Shown here in pieces: positions 10,101 to 17,323 of a stretch of DNA of 64,000 nucleotides. The translations under genes were made by a program, and so were the position numbers. The notes under the pieces were generated by a model, which did no database searches, was not told the origin of the DNA, and saw only the letters and a program-made list of their open reading frames with translations. Within the stretch, counting starts at the first letter, position 1. Every line of letters starts with the position of its first letter. The stretch is from contig VHBH01000001.1 in NCBI GenBank assembly GCA_016872055.1, forward strand, positions 293,260 to 357,259. The letters run 5' to 3'. The stretch is from Nitrososphaerota archaeon (GTDB lineage: Archaea > Thermoproteota > Nitrososphaeria > Nitrososphaerales > Nitrosopumilaceae).

Positions 10101-12418
10101 GTTGCAGTCCAAGTTATACTGGTGTCTCCTAGTGAGAATGATTCTGGCGCATCGCTAGTAACAGATGCTACTTCGACTAGATCAGTCGTCTTTGGAGTTC
10201 CAAGTTTCACGATATTTCCGGTTGTGTCTGTTGCCTCAAAGATAATGTTTGGCGGGGCGGAGATTCCAGGAGCGGTAGTATCTATAATGGTGACATTTTG
10301 GGTCTTAGATACTGTATTTCCATAATTATCAGTTGCAGTCCAAGCTACTATAGTGGTTCCAAACGGATAATCTGAAGATCCATTGTGACTAATTGATGAT
10401 ACACCTGTTGCGTCAGTTGCTACAGGCTCGCCAAGAGATACAATGTTGCCTGTCTTGCCAGTCGCCTCTTTGGTTACGTCGGCTGGAACAATCAAGGTTG
10501 GGGCCAAAGTATCTACTATTGTGATTGTCTGGTTTATGGTAGAATTGTTTCCAGAAACGTCCTTTGCCATCCATGTTACTTTGGTATCACCTATCGGGAA
10601 AAAAGTCGGTGCATTGTTAGTTATGGTGACAGCTTGAATATCGGTTGCATTTGGTGGAATCAGAGAAACTATGTTCTGCTTTTCAGATATCGCCTCTATT
10701 GTTAGGTCTAAAATCGGTAGAATTGCTGGCTTTGTTGTATCTATTATGGTGACCTTTTGCGTTGCAGAACCTACATTTCCAGCTAAGTCCACTGCGGCCC
10801 ACGTTACAGTGGTCTCACCCAGTGGAAAAGATTGCGGCGCATCATTTGTAATTGATGATATTTCAGAATTATCGGTGACTGATGGCTGGCCTAATTCCAC
10901 AGAGTTCTGATCAAGGCTTGTTGCCTCATAAGTTATTGCAGATGGTGTCTTTACCTTTGGCGGTTTAGTGTCAATTATTGTTACGGTCTGTGTTACAATT
11001 GCCTCGTTTTTTGCAACATCGATTGCAGTCCAGGTGACTATTGTCTCTCCATATTGATATGTATCTGGTGCATCGTTTTCTATTGATAAGACTCCAACCG
11101 AATCATTTACTGTTGGGTTGCCAAGGCTTACAGTGTTTTGAGCACCATTTGCTTCTAGTGTGATATCAGTCAACCCAGAAATTACTGGGGGTGTGGAATC
11201 GCCAACGGTAATGGTCTGGGTCGCAATTCCCATGTTTCCGGCATTGTCTATTGCAGTCCAGATTACTGTGGTTATACCAAGCGGGAATTCCTCTGGTGCG
11301 TTGCTGTTAAGGGATTTTATGCCAGATATGTCAGTTGCAATCGCTTGGCCTATAGATACTCTGGTCAGGCCACCTGTTGCCTCTACGTAAAGGTCCTTTG
11401 GAGGTGTGATTGTGGGTTTTTTGAAATCAGTTCCTAAGGGTTTTGTGGTAGTTGTGGTTGTTTTGGGGGTTGTAGTTGTGCTCTCTGTTGCGGTGTCTTT
11501 GGAGCCAAACTTTTGAATTCTGTGATTGCTAGAATCCACTACAAACAAATCGCCATCAGAGTCTACCACAACATCCTTTGGCATCTTAAATTGAGAATTG
11601 CCTATTCCTGTCTTGCCAAAGACGGTCACTGACTTTCCATCTTTGTCCAACACTACGATTCTATTATTGATAGAATCTGCAAGGATCAGATTTGATCCCG
11701 AATCAATATCAATTCCGTCTGGAGAAATAGCAAGACCACCAACTGAAGAACTATAGCTGGTTAAAAATGCCCCATTAGAGTTGAATTTAAGAATTTTTTT
11801 GTTTCCAGCATCAGCGACGAAAACATTCCCGTCTGAATCCAATGCTATTCCAAGCGGTGTTAGAAATCCGCCATCAGATGTTCCACTAAAGCCAATGATG
11901 GACATAAATTTTCCAGTAGAATCAAATTTTTGAACCCGCGAGTTGCCCGTATCAACAACAAAAACAAAATTGTCTTTGGACACTGCAATACCATTTGGAA
12001 GATTTAGCTTGCCCGGCTCGGTTCCTGTTCCTCCCCACGAGGAGACAAAGTTTCCATTGGTGTTAAATTTTTTTATAACGTTTTGTTCATGGTCTACCAC
12101 ATAGACGTGGCCTCCGCCCACTGCAATTCCTGCAGGTTCTTGAAACTCAGACTTGCCAGTTCCCTTGGAGCCCCATGCATGTAGGAATTCGCCATCGTTG
12201 TCAAATTTCTGGACTCGCGCATTTCCAAGATCTGTGACATAGATGTTGCCGGAATCATCTAGTGCGGCATATTGAGGATAGTTAAATGCGCCGGTCTTGA
12301 CTAGCCCCTGTGTTCCAAAGCTGGATACATGTGGATAATTCACGGCTGCCAGCGCAGGCTGGGATAATACCATAGTAAAAACAAAAAACGCTACTATCGT
12401 AGCTATTTTTAGCTGCAT
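7163..12418 (-). CDS. Giant exported NHL / HYR / RTX-repeat surface protein
   Basis: A 1751-residue exported protein. Residues 1-25 form a signal peptide ending in PALAA. Residues about 30-310 hold some six NHL repeats (GNIYVTDLGNARVQKF, VFVVDTGNSRVQKF, LFVVDSSNHRIQKF), predicting a beta-propeller. A Thr/Pro linker follows, then 17 HYR-type Ig-like modules of about 80 residues, each with a DTTxP.I..P.DI..EAT start and a LG(E/D)T.VTWTATD core. The C-terminus carries RTX-like calcium-binding nonapeptides (GGDDIITAGKGND, GDGADILKGQSGED). No C-terminal membrane helix is seen. The likely role is adhesion or surface structure; the ligand is unknown. Two modules are identical at DNA level (see the repeat entries). 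Confidence 0.85.
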   Translation of the reverse strand: MQLKIATIVAFFVFTMVLSQPALAAVNYPHVSSFGTQGLVKTGAFNYPQYAALDDSGNIYVTDLGNARVQKFDNDGEFLHAWGSKGTGKSEFQEPAGIAVGGGHVYVVDHEQNVIKKFNTNGNFVSSWGGTGTEPGKLNLPNGIAVSKDNFVFVVDTGNSRVQKFDSTGKFMSIIGFSGTSDGGFLTPLGIALDSDGNVFVADAGNKKILKFNSNGAFLTSYSSSVGGLAISPDGIDIDSGSNLILADSINNRIVVLDKDGKSVTVFGKTGIGNSQFKMPKDVVVDSDGDLFVVDSSNHRIQKFGSKDTATESTTTTPKTTTTTTKPLGTDFKKPTITPPKDLYVEATGGLTRVSIGQAIATDISGIKSLNSNAPEEFPLGITTVIWTAIDNAGNMGIATQTITVGDSTPPVISGLTDITLEANGAQNTVSLGNPTVNDSVGVLSIENDAPDTYQYGETIVTWTAIDVAKNEAIVTQTVTIIDTKPPKVKTPSAITYEATSLDQNSVELGQPSVTDNSEISSITNDAPQSFPLGETTVTWAAVDLAGNVGSATQKVTIIDTTKPAILPILDLTIEAISEKQNIVSLIPPNATDIQAVTITNNAPTFFPIGDTKVTWMAKDVSGNNSTINQTITIVDTLAPTLIVPADVTKEATGKTGNIVSLGEPVATDATGVSSISHNGSSDYPFGTTIVAWTATDNYGNTVSKTQNVTIIDTTAPGISAPPNIIFEATDTTGNIVKLGTPKTTDLVEVASVTSDAPESFSLGDTSITWTATDTSGNTKTSTQLVSVVDTTAPVIYVPADVIQEATGKEGTQVSIGDAKVSDVIKVESVTSDAPESFQLGETIVTWTATDSSGNISTANQKVTIIDTTAPSIMAPSDITQEATSASDNVVSFQLPTASDTISEVNITSDAPESFQLGETIVTWTATDSAGNTSTATQKITIEDTTKPTISAPSDITQEATSKLENRVTLETPSVSDNVGIESITNNAPEFFPVGDTIVTWTATDSSGLISTVEQKVGIVDTTKPEIRVFDITVEATNENKNAVDFGNIKTNDLVEVVSVTNDAPDYFMLGVTTVTWTATDEAGNSATVSQTITVQDTTSPIITIPSDVSFEATSPTDNAVSLGEPIASDTVSEVTISNDAPKSFSLGETLVTWVVSDSSGNSATATQKITISDNTNPIITSPADITQEATSSSDNVVELGEAKAEDKVALVSVENDAPESFQLGETIVTWTATDSAGNTSTATQKITIEDTTKPTISAPSDITQEATSKLENRVTLETPSVSDNVGIESITNNAPEFFPVGDTIVTWTAKDSTGNSESVSQKITIVDTVPPKFSKMSDNTVEATSKDGNSVTLVVPTVFDILDITSLTNDAPLQFPLGETTVTWTATDEAGNSATATQRITIQDTTSPIITPPEDVTVEATSFRENTVSLGEADAADLVEISTITNDAPSVFQLGETIVTWTTTDLSGNIASATQKITLVDTTTPKITQPEGLIVEATSATQNIISLSLPIAQDTVSDVHIENDAPSVFALGDTIVTWTATDEAGNTSTITQKVTVVDTSTPTLAIPDNIVIDATSLKTPVSVGVATATDLTDDTPNITNDAPETFPLGQTIVTWTVQDMFGNSMSKTQTVNVEACGKPESSYNVIIGTEDDDILVGTNRADLIISLGGDDIITAGKGNDCILAGDGDDIIYGNEGNDYINGGDGADILKGQSGEDFLIGLTGVDIIDGGDDSDSCIVSENDDDILIKCE
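8490..8771 (-). repeat. 282-bp perfect direct repeat, copy 1 (inside HYR array)
   Basis: These 282 bp are identical, base by base as read, to 9411-9692 (offset 921 bp, a multiple of 3, so in frame). They encode the end of one HYR module and most of the next (KPTISAPSDITQEATS..., then VTLETPSVSDNVGIESITN). The flanking modules have clearly diverged, so this is a recent duplication or gene conversion inside the array. Confidence 0.95.
9411..9692 (-). repeat. 282-bp perfect direct repeat, copy 2 (inside HYR array)
   Basis: Second copy of the repeat at 8490-8771, in the same orientation and reading frame. Identity ends sharply: at 9411 with the conserved GCAGTCCAGG block, and at 9692 just after the CTGGTGCATCG block, both of which recur in many modules and could seed recombination. 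Confidence 0.95.
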
Positions 12419-12493
12419 TTACGCATTGTTGGCTATTTCGGCAAAAGATCTGCCAAGTTAGGAATAGTTGAAGTTTAGGTCAATTTTTGACAC

Positions 12494-13270
12494 TTAGAAC
12501 GGTTTGTTGACTTCGCGCGTAAAGACATAGCTTGCAATAACTAACATCGAGACCACAAATGCGCCAATTATGCCCAGGCTCATTACTGCAGACACGCCTT
12601 CCGTCACACCAGTCATCATTTCACGCACTAGAAGAACGGTATAGGTAACAGGGTTTAGCCTAGCAACTGTCGCAAGCCAGTCAGGGAGCAATTCCAATGG
12701 GAATAAAGCAGGACTTAGCATGAAAAGCGGCATCCCAAGAAAATTTATTATTCCCCAGAACGTCTCTTGCGATTTTGCAGTGGCAGCCACAATTACGGAA
12801 ATTCCGGAAAATCCTAAAGAAAATAAAATTACAATTGCCATTATTGGAATGATTACCAAGAGGTTTGAAAATGTGACACCAATTAGAATAGCAATTCCAA
12901 TTATCAATGCCGACTGTATTGCAGAGATCATAGATATCGCAAGCATTTTTCCAAGCGCAATTGATGATCTTGAAGCTGGAGACACCAGCGCCTTGTTCAT
13001 GAATCCGTACCTTCTGTCCCATAATGTGTTTACACCGCCAAAAACACTGGTAAATATCGCAGTCAGAATTATGACTCCAGGCGCCATGAACTCCAGATAG
13101 CTTCCATCAAAACCCACAGACTGGATAAGGGGTTGTGTTCCAGCAAAGGTGTGTCCTATTACAATTATCCAGATTGCGGGTTGGATCAGTCTGATCAAGA
13201 CTCCGCTTCGGGATTTGCGGTATCTTTTCAGCTCGCGCCAAAACACAGTATAGGTATCATATAGCATCAT
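12494..13270 (-). CDS. ABC-2 type transporter permease (DrrB-like)
   Basis: A 258-residue membrane protein with about six hydrophobic segments, and the ABC-2 family arrangement: an N-terminal amphipathic stretch (YDTYTVFWRELKRYRKSRSG), FMAPGVIILTAIFTSVFGGVNTLWDRRYGFMNKALVSPASR, and a late LNPVTYTVLLVREMM motif. It overlaps the ATPase gene by ATGA (13267-13270), so the two form one exporter. The substrate cannot be read from sequence; DrrAB homologues export drugs or lipids. The gene lies 75 bp from the start of the giant secreted protein and in the same direction. Confidence 0.9.
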   Translation of the reverse strand: MMLYDTYTVFWRELKRYRKSRSGVLIRLIQPAIWIIVIGHTFAGTQPLIQSVGFDGSYLEFMAPGVIILTAIFTSVFGGVNTLWDRRYGFMNKALVSPASRSSIALGKMLAISMISAIQSALIIGIAILIGVTFSNLLVIIPIMAIVILFSLGFSGISVIVAATAKSQETFWGIINFLGMPLFMLSPALFPLELLPDWLATVARLNPVTYTVLLVREMMTGVTEGVSAVMSLGIIGAFVVSMLVIASYVFTREVNKPF

Positions 13271-14274
13271 GCCTTCATCCTCTGCATTTTGCGGTATTCC
13301 TTTCTTCTATCATATGATTTCCGAGTGTTGTCGTCGCGCATGTCATGGCCGGTAAAAGAAAGAAACACGTCGTCAAGTGTCGGCTGCTTTATGGACACTG
13401 ATTTTATTACAATACCAAGACTAGAAGAAAGAGAAAGTATCATTGGGGCAACCTCAGTTCCCTTTGCGGAAAAAACGGTAATGATATCGTCTAGAATCGT
13501 GGCGTCGCGCACAAACTCGATTTGTTTTATTTTTGAGACAAGCTCGGCCTTTGCCGGATTTTCCTGTATTGTGAGGGAAATTATGCCTCCACCAAGTGCA
13601 TTTTTGAGACTTGAAGGAGCACCTATTGTCTGAATTTTGCCGTGGTCTATTATTCCGACTCGCCCGCAAAGCTTGTCGGCTTCCTCCATGTAATGGGTAG
13701 TAAGAAAAATAGTCATCTTGTATTCATTGTGGATTTTTTTGATATATTCCCAGATTTTCTGCCTAGTTTGTATGTCAAGGCCCACAGTCGGCTCATCTAG
13801 AAATAATACTTTGGGCCTATGCAATAATCCACCTGCAATTTCCAATCTCTTTCGCATTCCGCCAGAATATGTAATGGCCGCGTCGTTTGACTTGTCGTCT
13901 AATTCTACTAGATTTAGAAGTTCCTCGATTCTGGAATTTATTTGATCTTTGTGGATGTGGTTTAGCCTTGCCTGTAGTAAGAGATTTTCCCTGCCTGTCA
14001 GATATTCATCAATTGTTATGTCTTGCTGTACATAGCCGATCCTTGCACGGACATTTTTTTGCTGAGTTGCAACATTATACCCTGCGACAAATGCCTCTCC
14101 CCCTGACGGCTTGAGCAATGTGGTTAGGATCATCATTGTTGTGCTTTTGCCTGCACCGTTTGGCCCCAAAAATCCAAAGATCTCGCCTTCCTCTACACCA
14201 ATTGATATTCCGTCGATTGCCACCGTTCCGGACTTAAAGATTTTTTTGAGATCCTTGGTTTGTATAGAATACAC
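13267..14274 (-). CDS. ABC transporter ATP-binding protein (DrrA-like)
   Basis: The nucleotide-binding subunit for the adjoining ABC-2 permease, 335 residues. Walker A GPNGAGKST is at residues 37-45, followed by the Q-loop (GYVQQD), the signature YSGGMRKRLEIA, Walker B VLFLDEPTVGLD and the H-loop TTHYMEEAD. The C-terminal about 100 residues are the DrrA-type regulatory extension, ending in TLDDVFLSFTGHD. The start is GTG at 14274, 25 bp from a TATA box. Confidence 0.94.
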   Translation of the reverse strand: MYSIQTKDLKKIFKSGTVAIDGISIGVEEGEIFGFLGPNGAGKSTTMMILTTLLKPSGGEAFVAGYNVATQQKNVRARIGYVQQDITIDEYLTGRENLLLQARLNHIHKDQINSRIEELLNLVELDDKSNDAAITYSGGMRKRLEIAGGLLHRPKVLFLDEPTVGLDIQTRQKIWEYIKKIHNEYKMTIFLTTHYMEEADKLCGRVGIIDHGKIQTIGAPSSLKNALGGGIISLTIQENPAKAELVSKIKQIEFVRDATILDDIITVFSAKGTEVAPMILSLSSSLGIVIKSVSIKQPTLDDVFLSFTGHDMRDDNTRKSYDRRKEYRKMQRMKA

Positions 14275-14295
14275 TGATATGGTTCCCAGATATTG

Positions 14296-14303
14296 CTATA
14301 AAA
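14296..14303 (-). promoter_or_regulatory. TATA box of the ABC transporter operon
   Basis: The minus strand reads TTTTATAG, centred 25 bp upstream of the GTG start at 14274, which indicates a leaderless or nearly leaderless transcript and supports the GTG as start. Confidence 0.5.
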
Positions 14304-14462
14304 TTCTAGGTTTTTGTATTAAAGCCCGCACAAAAAAAATAACAAATTATTTTATAAAGTAATTATGGGGTTTGTCATGTAAATATTTCCTCAAATGTTG
14401 AGATAGCACTACAAAATGGCATGCCGGTTTGCGCTGCATGCAAGTCAAGAATAAAATAAAAA

Positions 14463-14912
14463 TTAGTGTAGGTTCTTGAACTGTTCTTTTGTCAGCTTCA
14501 GGATTACTTTATTTCCAACACCCCAAATGTCAGACTTGGTAACGATTCTTGTGTGAATCAGGCCGTCAGATACTTCGATGGAGTGTAGTTCATTTGTCTG
14601 CGGGTCCTTTACCAATCGCTTTATCTTGCCCAGCTTGTGGCCGTCAATGTCTGTTACATGGGAGTTGGTCCTGACTGGCGACCTTGAGAGTAAAAGAGTC
14701 TCCTCTGTGAAATGGTCAATGTATTCTGCTGGCAAATAGTAATCCTTGTGGAACCCTTGATGTATTGTGACTCCAGATACTGCTAGGGTCTTGGAGTTGA
14801 TGTGGATGTGCTTTACTTCGCCGTACTTGATTCCCTCTCGGTCAACTACGCGCTTGCCTGTGAATGTGTCTGCGGTGCAGTTGTTTTGTGGTATTTCTTC
14901 TAGTGCTGCCAT
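14463..14912 (-). CDS. PRC-barrel domain protein, two tandem barrels
   Basis: From ATG 14912 the protein has 149 residues. It contains two PRC-barrel-like halves: FTGKRVVDREGIKYGEVKHIHI near the N-terminus and VTDIDGHKLGKIKRLVKD in the second half. PRC barrels occur in RimM and in many archaeal small proteins linked to RNA processing or division; the role here is unknown. A TTG at 14963 would add 17 residues (KIVIFGLDKLFSKS), which do not look like part of the domain, so the ATG is preferred. The gene is monocistronic. Confidence 0.75.
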   Translation of the reverse strand: MAALEEIPQNNCTADTFTGKRVVDREGIKYGEVKHIHINSKTLAVSGVTIHQGFHKDYYLPAEYIDHFTEETLLLSRSPVRTNSHVTDIDGHKLGKIKRLVKDPQTNELHSIEVSDGLIHTRIVTKSDIWGVGNKVILKLTKEQFKNLH

Positions 14913-14972
14913 GCTGTACGATTTTGAAAATAGTTTATCCAAGCCAAAAATCACAATTTTCAATCAATCGGA

Positions 14973-14980
14973 TTAAATTA
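14973..14980 (+). promoter_or_regulatory. TATA box for the deazaflavin-type gene
   Basis: TTAAATTA is centred 25 bp upstream of ATG 15001, so the transcript should be leaderless and the first ATG is the start. Confidence 0.45.
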
Positions 14981-15000
14981 CTTGACTTTGGGCACGCCTC

Positions 15001-15312
15001 ATGCAAAAGGGCGCATTTAGAGCCACGTTGACAACAAAGGGCAGAAAGACAGGCAAATCCCATTCTGTTCAGCTGCGCGCAGTATGGCATGATAATATGG
15101 TGTTTTTTTCTCGCAGAAACGAAAATGCGGACTGGCTAAAAAATGCCCTTGTAAACAATTCAGTATCAGTAGAGTTCGACGGAAAGTCTCATTGCGGGAC
15201 GGCATCGCTGGTAACGGATGAATTTCTTGCCAGAAAAATCTCAGAATTGAAATACCCTGGCGAGGCGCGGGCCCAAGAAGTACGTACAGTCTTGCAAATC
15301 AAACTAGGCTGA
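15001..15312 (+). CDS. Small deazaflavin (F420)-dependent nitroreductase-like protein
   Basis: A 103-residue protein matching the core of the deazaflavin-dependent nitroreductase/DUF385 split-barrel family: LTTKGRKTGKSHSVQLRAVWHDNMVFFSRR followed by NADWLKNALVNNSVSVEFDGK. Members bind F420 or flavin and reduce quinones or nitro compounds. It is shorter than usual members (about 130-150) because it begins just before the TTKGRKTGK motif. The genome makes F420 (cofE at 48207), consistent with the cofactor. Substrate unknown. Confidence 0.7.
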   Translation: MQKGAFRATLTTKGRKTGKSHSVQLRAVWHDNMVFFSRRNENADWLKNALVNNSVSVEFDGKSHCGTASLVTDEFLARKISELKYPGEARAQEVRTVLQIKLG

Positions 15313-15462
15313 ATCAGACCTTCATATTTACAAAACAAGAACAAGCCAGTGAAAGTCATGGTTATTACTCATTGCAATATGTTTAGTTTTTGTAAAATTC
15401 AGGCTAAAATAATCTAATCATGTTTTTATCAAGCAAAATTCTGGCAATCAGATTCAAAGATA

Positions 15463-16107
15463 CTAAATAATGTGAATTATAGTAGAGACTCCGCGCTTAT
15501 CAGTCTCGTAGCCGTTTTCCATTTCTGCAACAGTTATAGTAAATGATATCAGATCTCGTTGCTGTGCCGCAGTCGCATCTAGATATAGATGCACATCCAT
15601 CAGGTCAAATTCTTCCTGAGGAATTCTCATCTCGTCTATGAAGACCTTAGCAGTCGACTCGACTCGGGTTTGCTGGCCCTTGTAGTGCTCGATGATCTTG
15701 GTCTTTCTTCCGGTTCTGCCTGCCGCCTTGACATTGACGTCTATTATTCCGGGCTTTGAGCTAGTATATCCTGACTGTTTGTTTACAAATACTCCCAGCT
15801 GGAATGGCTGGCCTGCTGTAGATTCTGCCATTTTTTGTATTCCGTCATTCATTGCAACATCTACTCCCTTGATTGTCTGGGAAACCTTGGCAATCCACTC
15901 GTTGCTTTTTTGGATGACTGCGGCTATTCTCTCCCTTCTTTTTTTGTCCTCTTCAGCCTCTAGCTGGTACCTATCAACCCAGGCCAAATAGTCCTTGGAA
16001 ATGTCCTCGATGAACTGAATACATGTTACCTTGTAGTCATCGACAGAATTTGCCCGCTCTGATGCCTCATCAACTCGCATTCCATCATAATCAGCAGGCA
16101 TTGCCAT
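15463..16107 (-). CDS. Conserved-looking protein of unknown function, coiled N-terminus
   Basis: I do not recognise this 214-residue protein. From ATG 16107 it starts MPADYDGMRVDEASERANSV after two residues, has a charged helical middle (DRYQLEAEEDKKRRERIAAVIQKSNEWIAKVSQTIKG) and a beta-rich C-terminal half with basic patches (KAAGRTGRKTKIIEHYKG). It has no signal peptide or membrane segment. The longer upstream open frame runs through the divergent gene and is not coding. It is transcribed divergently from the gene at 16166. Confidence 0.65.
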   Translation of the reverse strand: MAMPADYDGMRVDEASERANSVDDYKVTCIQFIEDISKDYLAWVDRYQLEAEEDKKRRERIAAVIQKSNEWIAKVSQTIKGVDVAMNDGIQKMAESTAGQPFQLGVFVNKQSGYTSSKPGIIDVNVKAAGRTGRKTKIIEHYKGQQTRVESTAKVFIDEMRIPQEEFDLMDVHLYLDATAAQQRDLISFTITVAEMENGYETDKRGVSTIIHII

Positions 16108-16165
16108 ATTACCAGAGTGATTCCAGTCTGTAAAAAACCAATCTTGAAAAAATATAACCCAAATT

Positions 16166-16675
16166 ATGCTGGAAGAATCGTTGAGTTTTACTAGTATTAC
16201 AACACATCTGCAGGTGCAGTTAAAATCAAATCTGCCCCAGATTATGATGCTATTGCGGAACAATCCCGCAATGGCATACACAAAAATAACAGAGATAGGT
16301 CTAGATGTAGGCAAAAAATACAACATCCAGTTATTGGTAAATTTCCCACAGGAAAACAAGATTAACGAATTTGACTTTTACGGCAAGCGCGACCTATCCA
16401 TTATAGTAGACAGACAGAAAAGAAACTTTGCAATTTCACGCGAGAAAATCAAGGACGTTGCTGCCAAGATTTTCGGCCCTGCTAAGATAGATGACGCTTA
16501 CATGTATGAGGGAAAGGAAGGCGTTCGCGTGACATTTGATGGCGGTAGAATAGACATTTTGCCACATTCTCTGCACATTTGGTGTTTCTTTGATAATAGG
16601 GTAAACGAGTTTTGCAATTGGTTGCTAGAGCATGTCTATGATAGAGCTCATGGTTCTAGCGCTACCAGCTCATAA
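16166..16675 (+). CDS. Protein of unknown function, soluble, 169 residues
   Basis: Not recognised. A soluble alpha/beta protein with AYTKITEIGLDVGKKYNIQLLVNFP, FDFYGKRDLSIIVDRQKRNFAISREKIK and VRVTFDGGRIDILPHSLHIWCFFDN. No catalytic motif is obvious. A TATA-like AATATAAC lies only about 12 bp before ATG 16166, so the true start could be TTG 16181 or later. The 3' end overlaps the convergent gene at 16648 by 28 bp. Confidence 0.65.
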   Translation: MLEESLSFTSITTHLQVQLKSNLPQIMMLLRNNPAMAYTKITEIGLDVGKKYNIQLLVNFPQENKINEFDFYGKRDLSIIVDRQKRNFAISREKIKDVAAKIFGPAKIDDAYMYEGKEGVRVTFDGGRIDILPHSLHIWCFFDNRVNEFCNWLLEHVYDRAHGSSATSS

Positions 16676-17310
16676 GAATAGTCCAGTGCGCCGTCTATTG
16701 TATAGTATTGCGCTTTTGTAGGGAGTGGAAAATTATCTGCAATCCATAGCTTGTTTTCAATGTCGCTTATTCTGTATGACACCACAAATGTTTTGAGTGT
16801 GCCAAACTCAAACTCGGAGTCCACATATTCTTTCACCTTTAGTTTTGGAGTAAATTTGCCGATATATGTTGTGCCCCATTCGGCTCCAACTATTAGATAT
16901 TTGGGGCCAGTCAGAGTGTCCCTGACTGAAAAGACTGAACTGTCTAGTGCCTGAATGTATGGTTTCATCTCATCGTTTACTCCAATAAAGACAAAGGCCT
17001 CACCAATTTGCAGCTCTTGCTCTATGTGTTGGCCTGTTTTTTTGTCATCTATTGTGAGGTGGATTTTTTCAGTGTCGCCTGTTTTTTCCAAAAAAGCAAT
17101 CTTTGCCAAAAATTCCTTATCCTGATAATTTACCAAATATTGCAGGACTGGTTGCTCTTCTACTCCTTTTCCAACATGCCACTGGCTTGCAAATCTAGGA
17201 ATGATATTCTGCTCGGTTCCCGGAACCCCAGTCAGAAGAGGAAATGAAAGTCCAATTGCGGCAGCTCCCAGCATTATTCCTAATGGTATGAAGAGTGCTT
17301 TGCGAACCAA
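16648..17310 (-). CDS. Exported protein with a 'WIADNFPLP' C-terminal domain (paralogue of 17324)
   Basis: A 220-residue protein with an N-terminal hydrophobic anchor (ALFIPLGIMLGAAAIGLSFPLL), so membrane-attached outside the cell. The rest resembles the N-terminal half of the next gene upstream: WHVGKGV versus WYIGEGL, and LWIADNFPLPTKAQYY...YSYEL versus VWVVDNFPFPVKADTY...YRFEL. The start is TTG at 17310. It follows the upstream paralogue by 13 bp, so the two are probably co-transcribed tandem duplicates. Function unknown. Confidence 0.75.
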   Translation of the reverse strand: MVRKALFIPLGIMLGAAAIGLSFPLLTGVPGTEQNIIPRFASQWHVGKGVEEQPVLQYLVNYQDKEFLAKIAFLEKTGDTEKIHLTIDDKKTGQHIEQELQIGEAFVFIGVNDEMKPYIQALDSSVFSVRDTLTGPKYLIVGAEWGTTYIGKFTPKLKVKEYVDSEFEFGTLKTFVVSYRISDIENKLWIADNFPLPTKAQYYTIDGALDYSYELVALEP

Positions 17311-17323
17311 TTGTTTGGATTTT

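Noticed and set aside
7344..11390. Many long open frames on the plus strand opposite the HYR repeats
   Set aside because: They repeat with the modules and are the antisense of codon-biased repeat DNA; none has a start, promoter or domain.
14370..14460. Short open stretch on the plus strand ending GMPVCAACKSRIK, which looks like a zinc knuckle
   Set aside because: It has no ATG, GTG or TTG start before the last few codons and no promoter in the right place, so it is more likely chance than a mini gene.
15463..16359. A longer version of the 214-residue protein that starts at 16359
   Set aside because: The extra 84 residues are the antisense of the divergent gene at 16166 and contain no sensible domain; ATG 16107 is the start.
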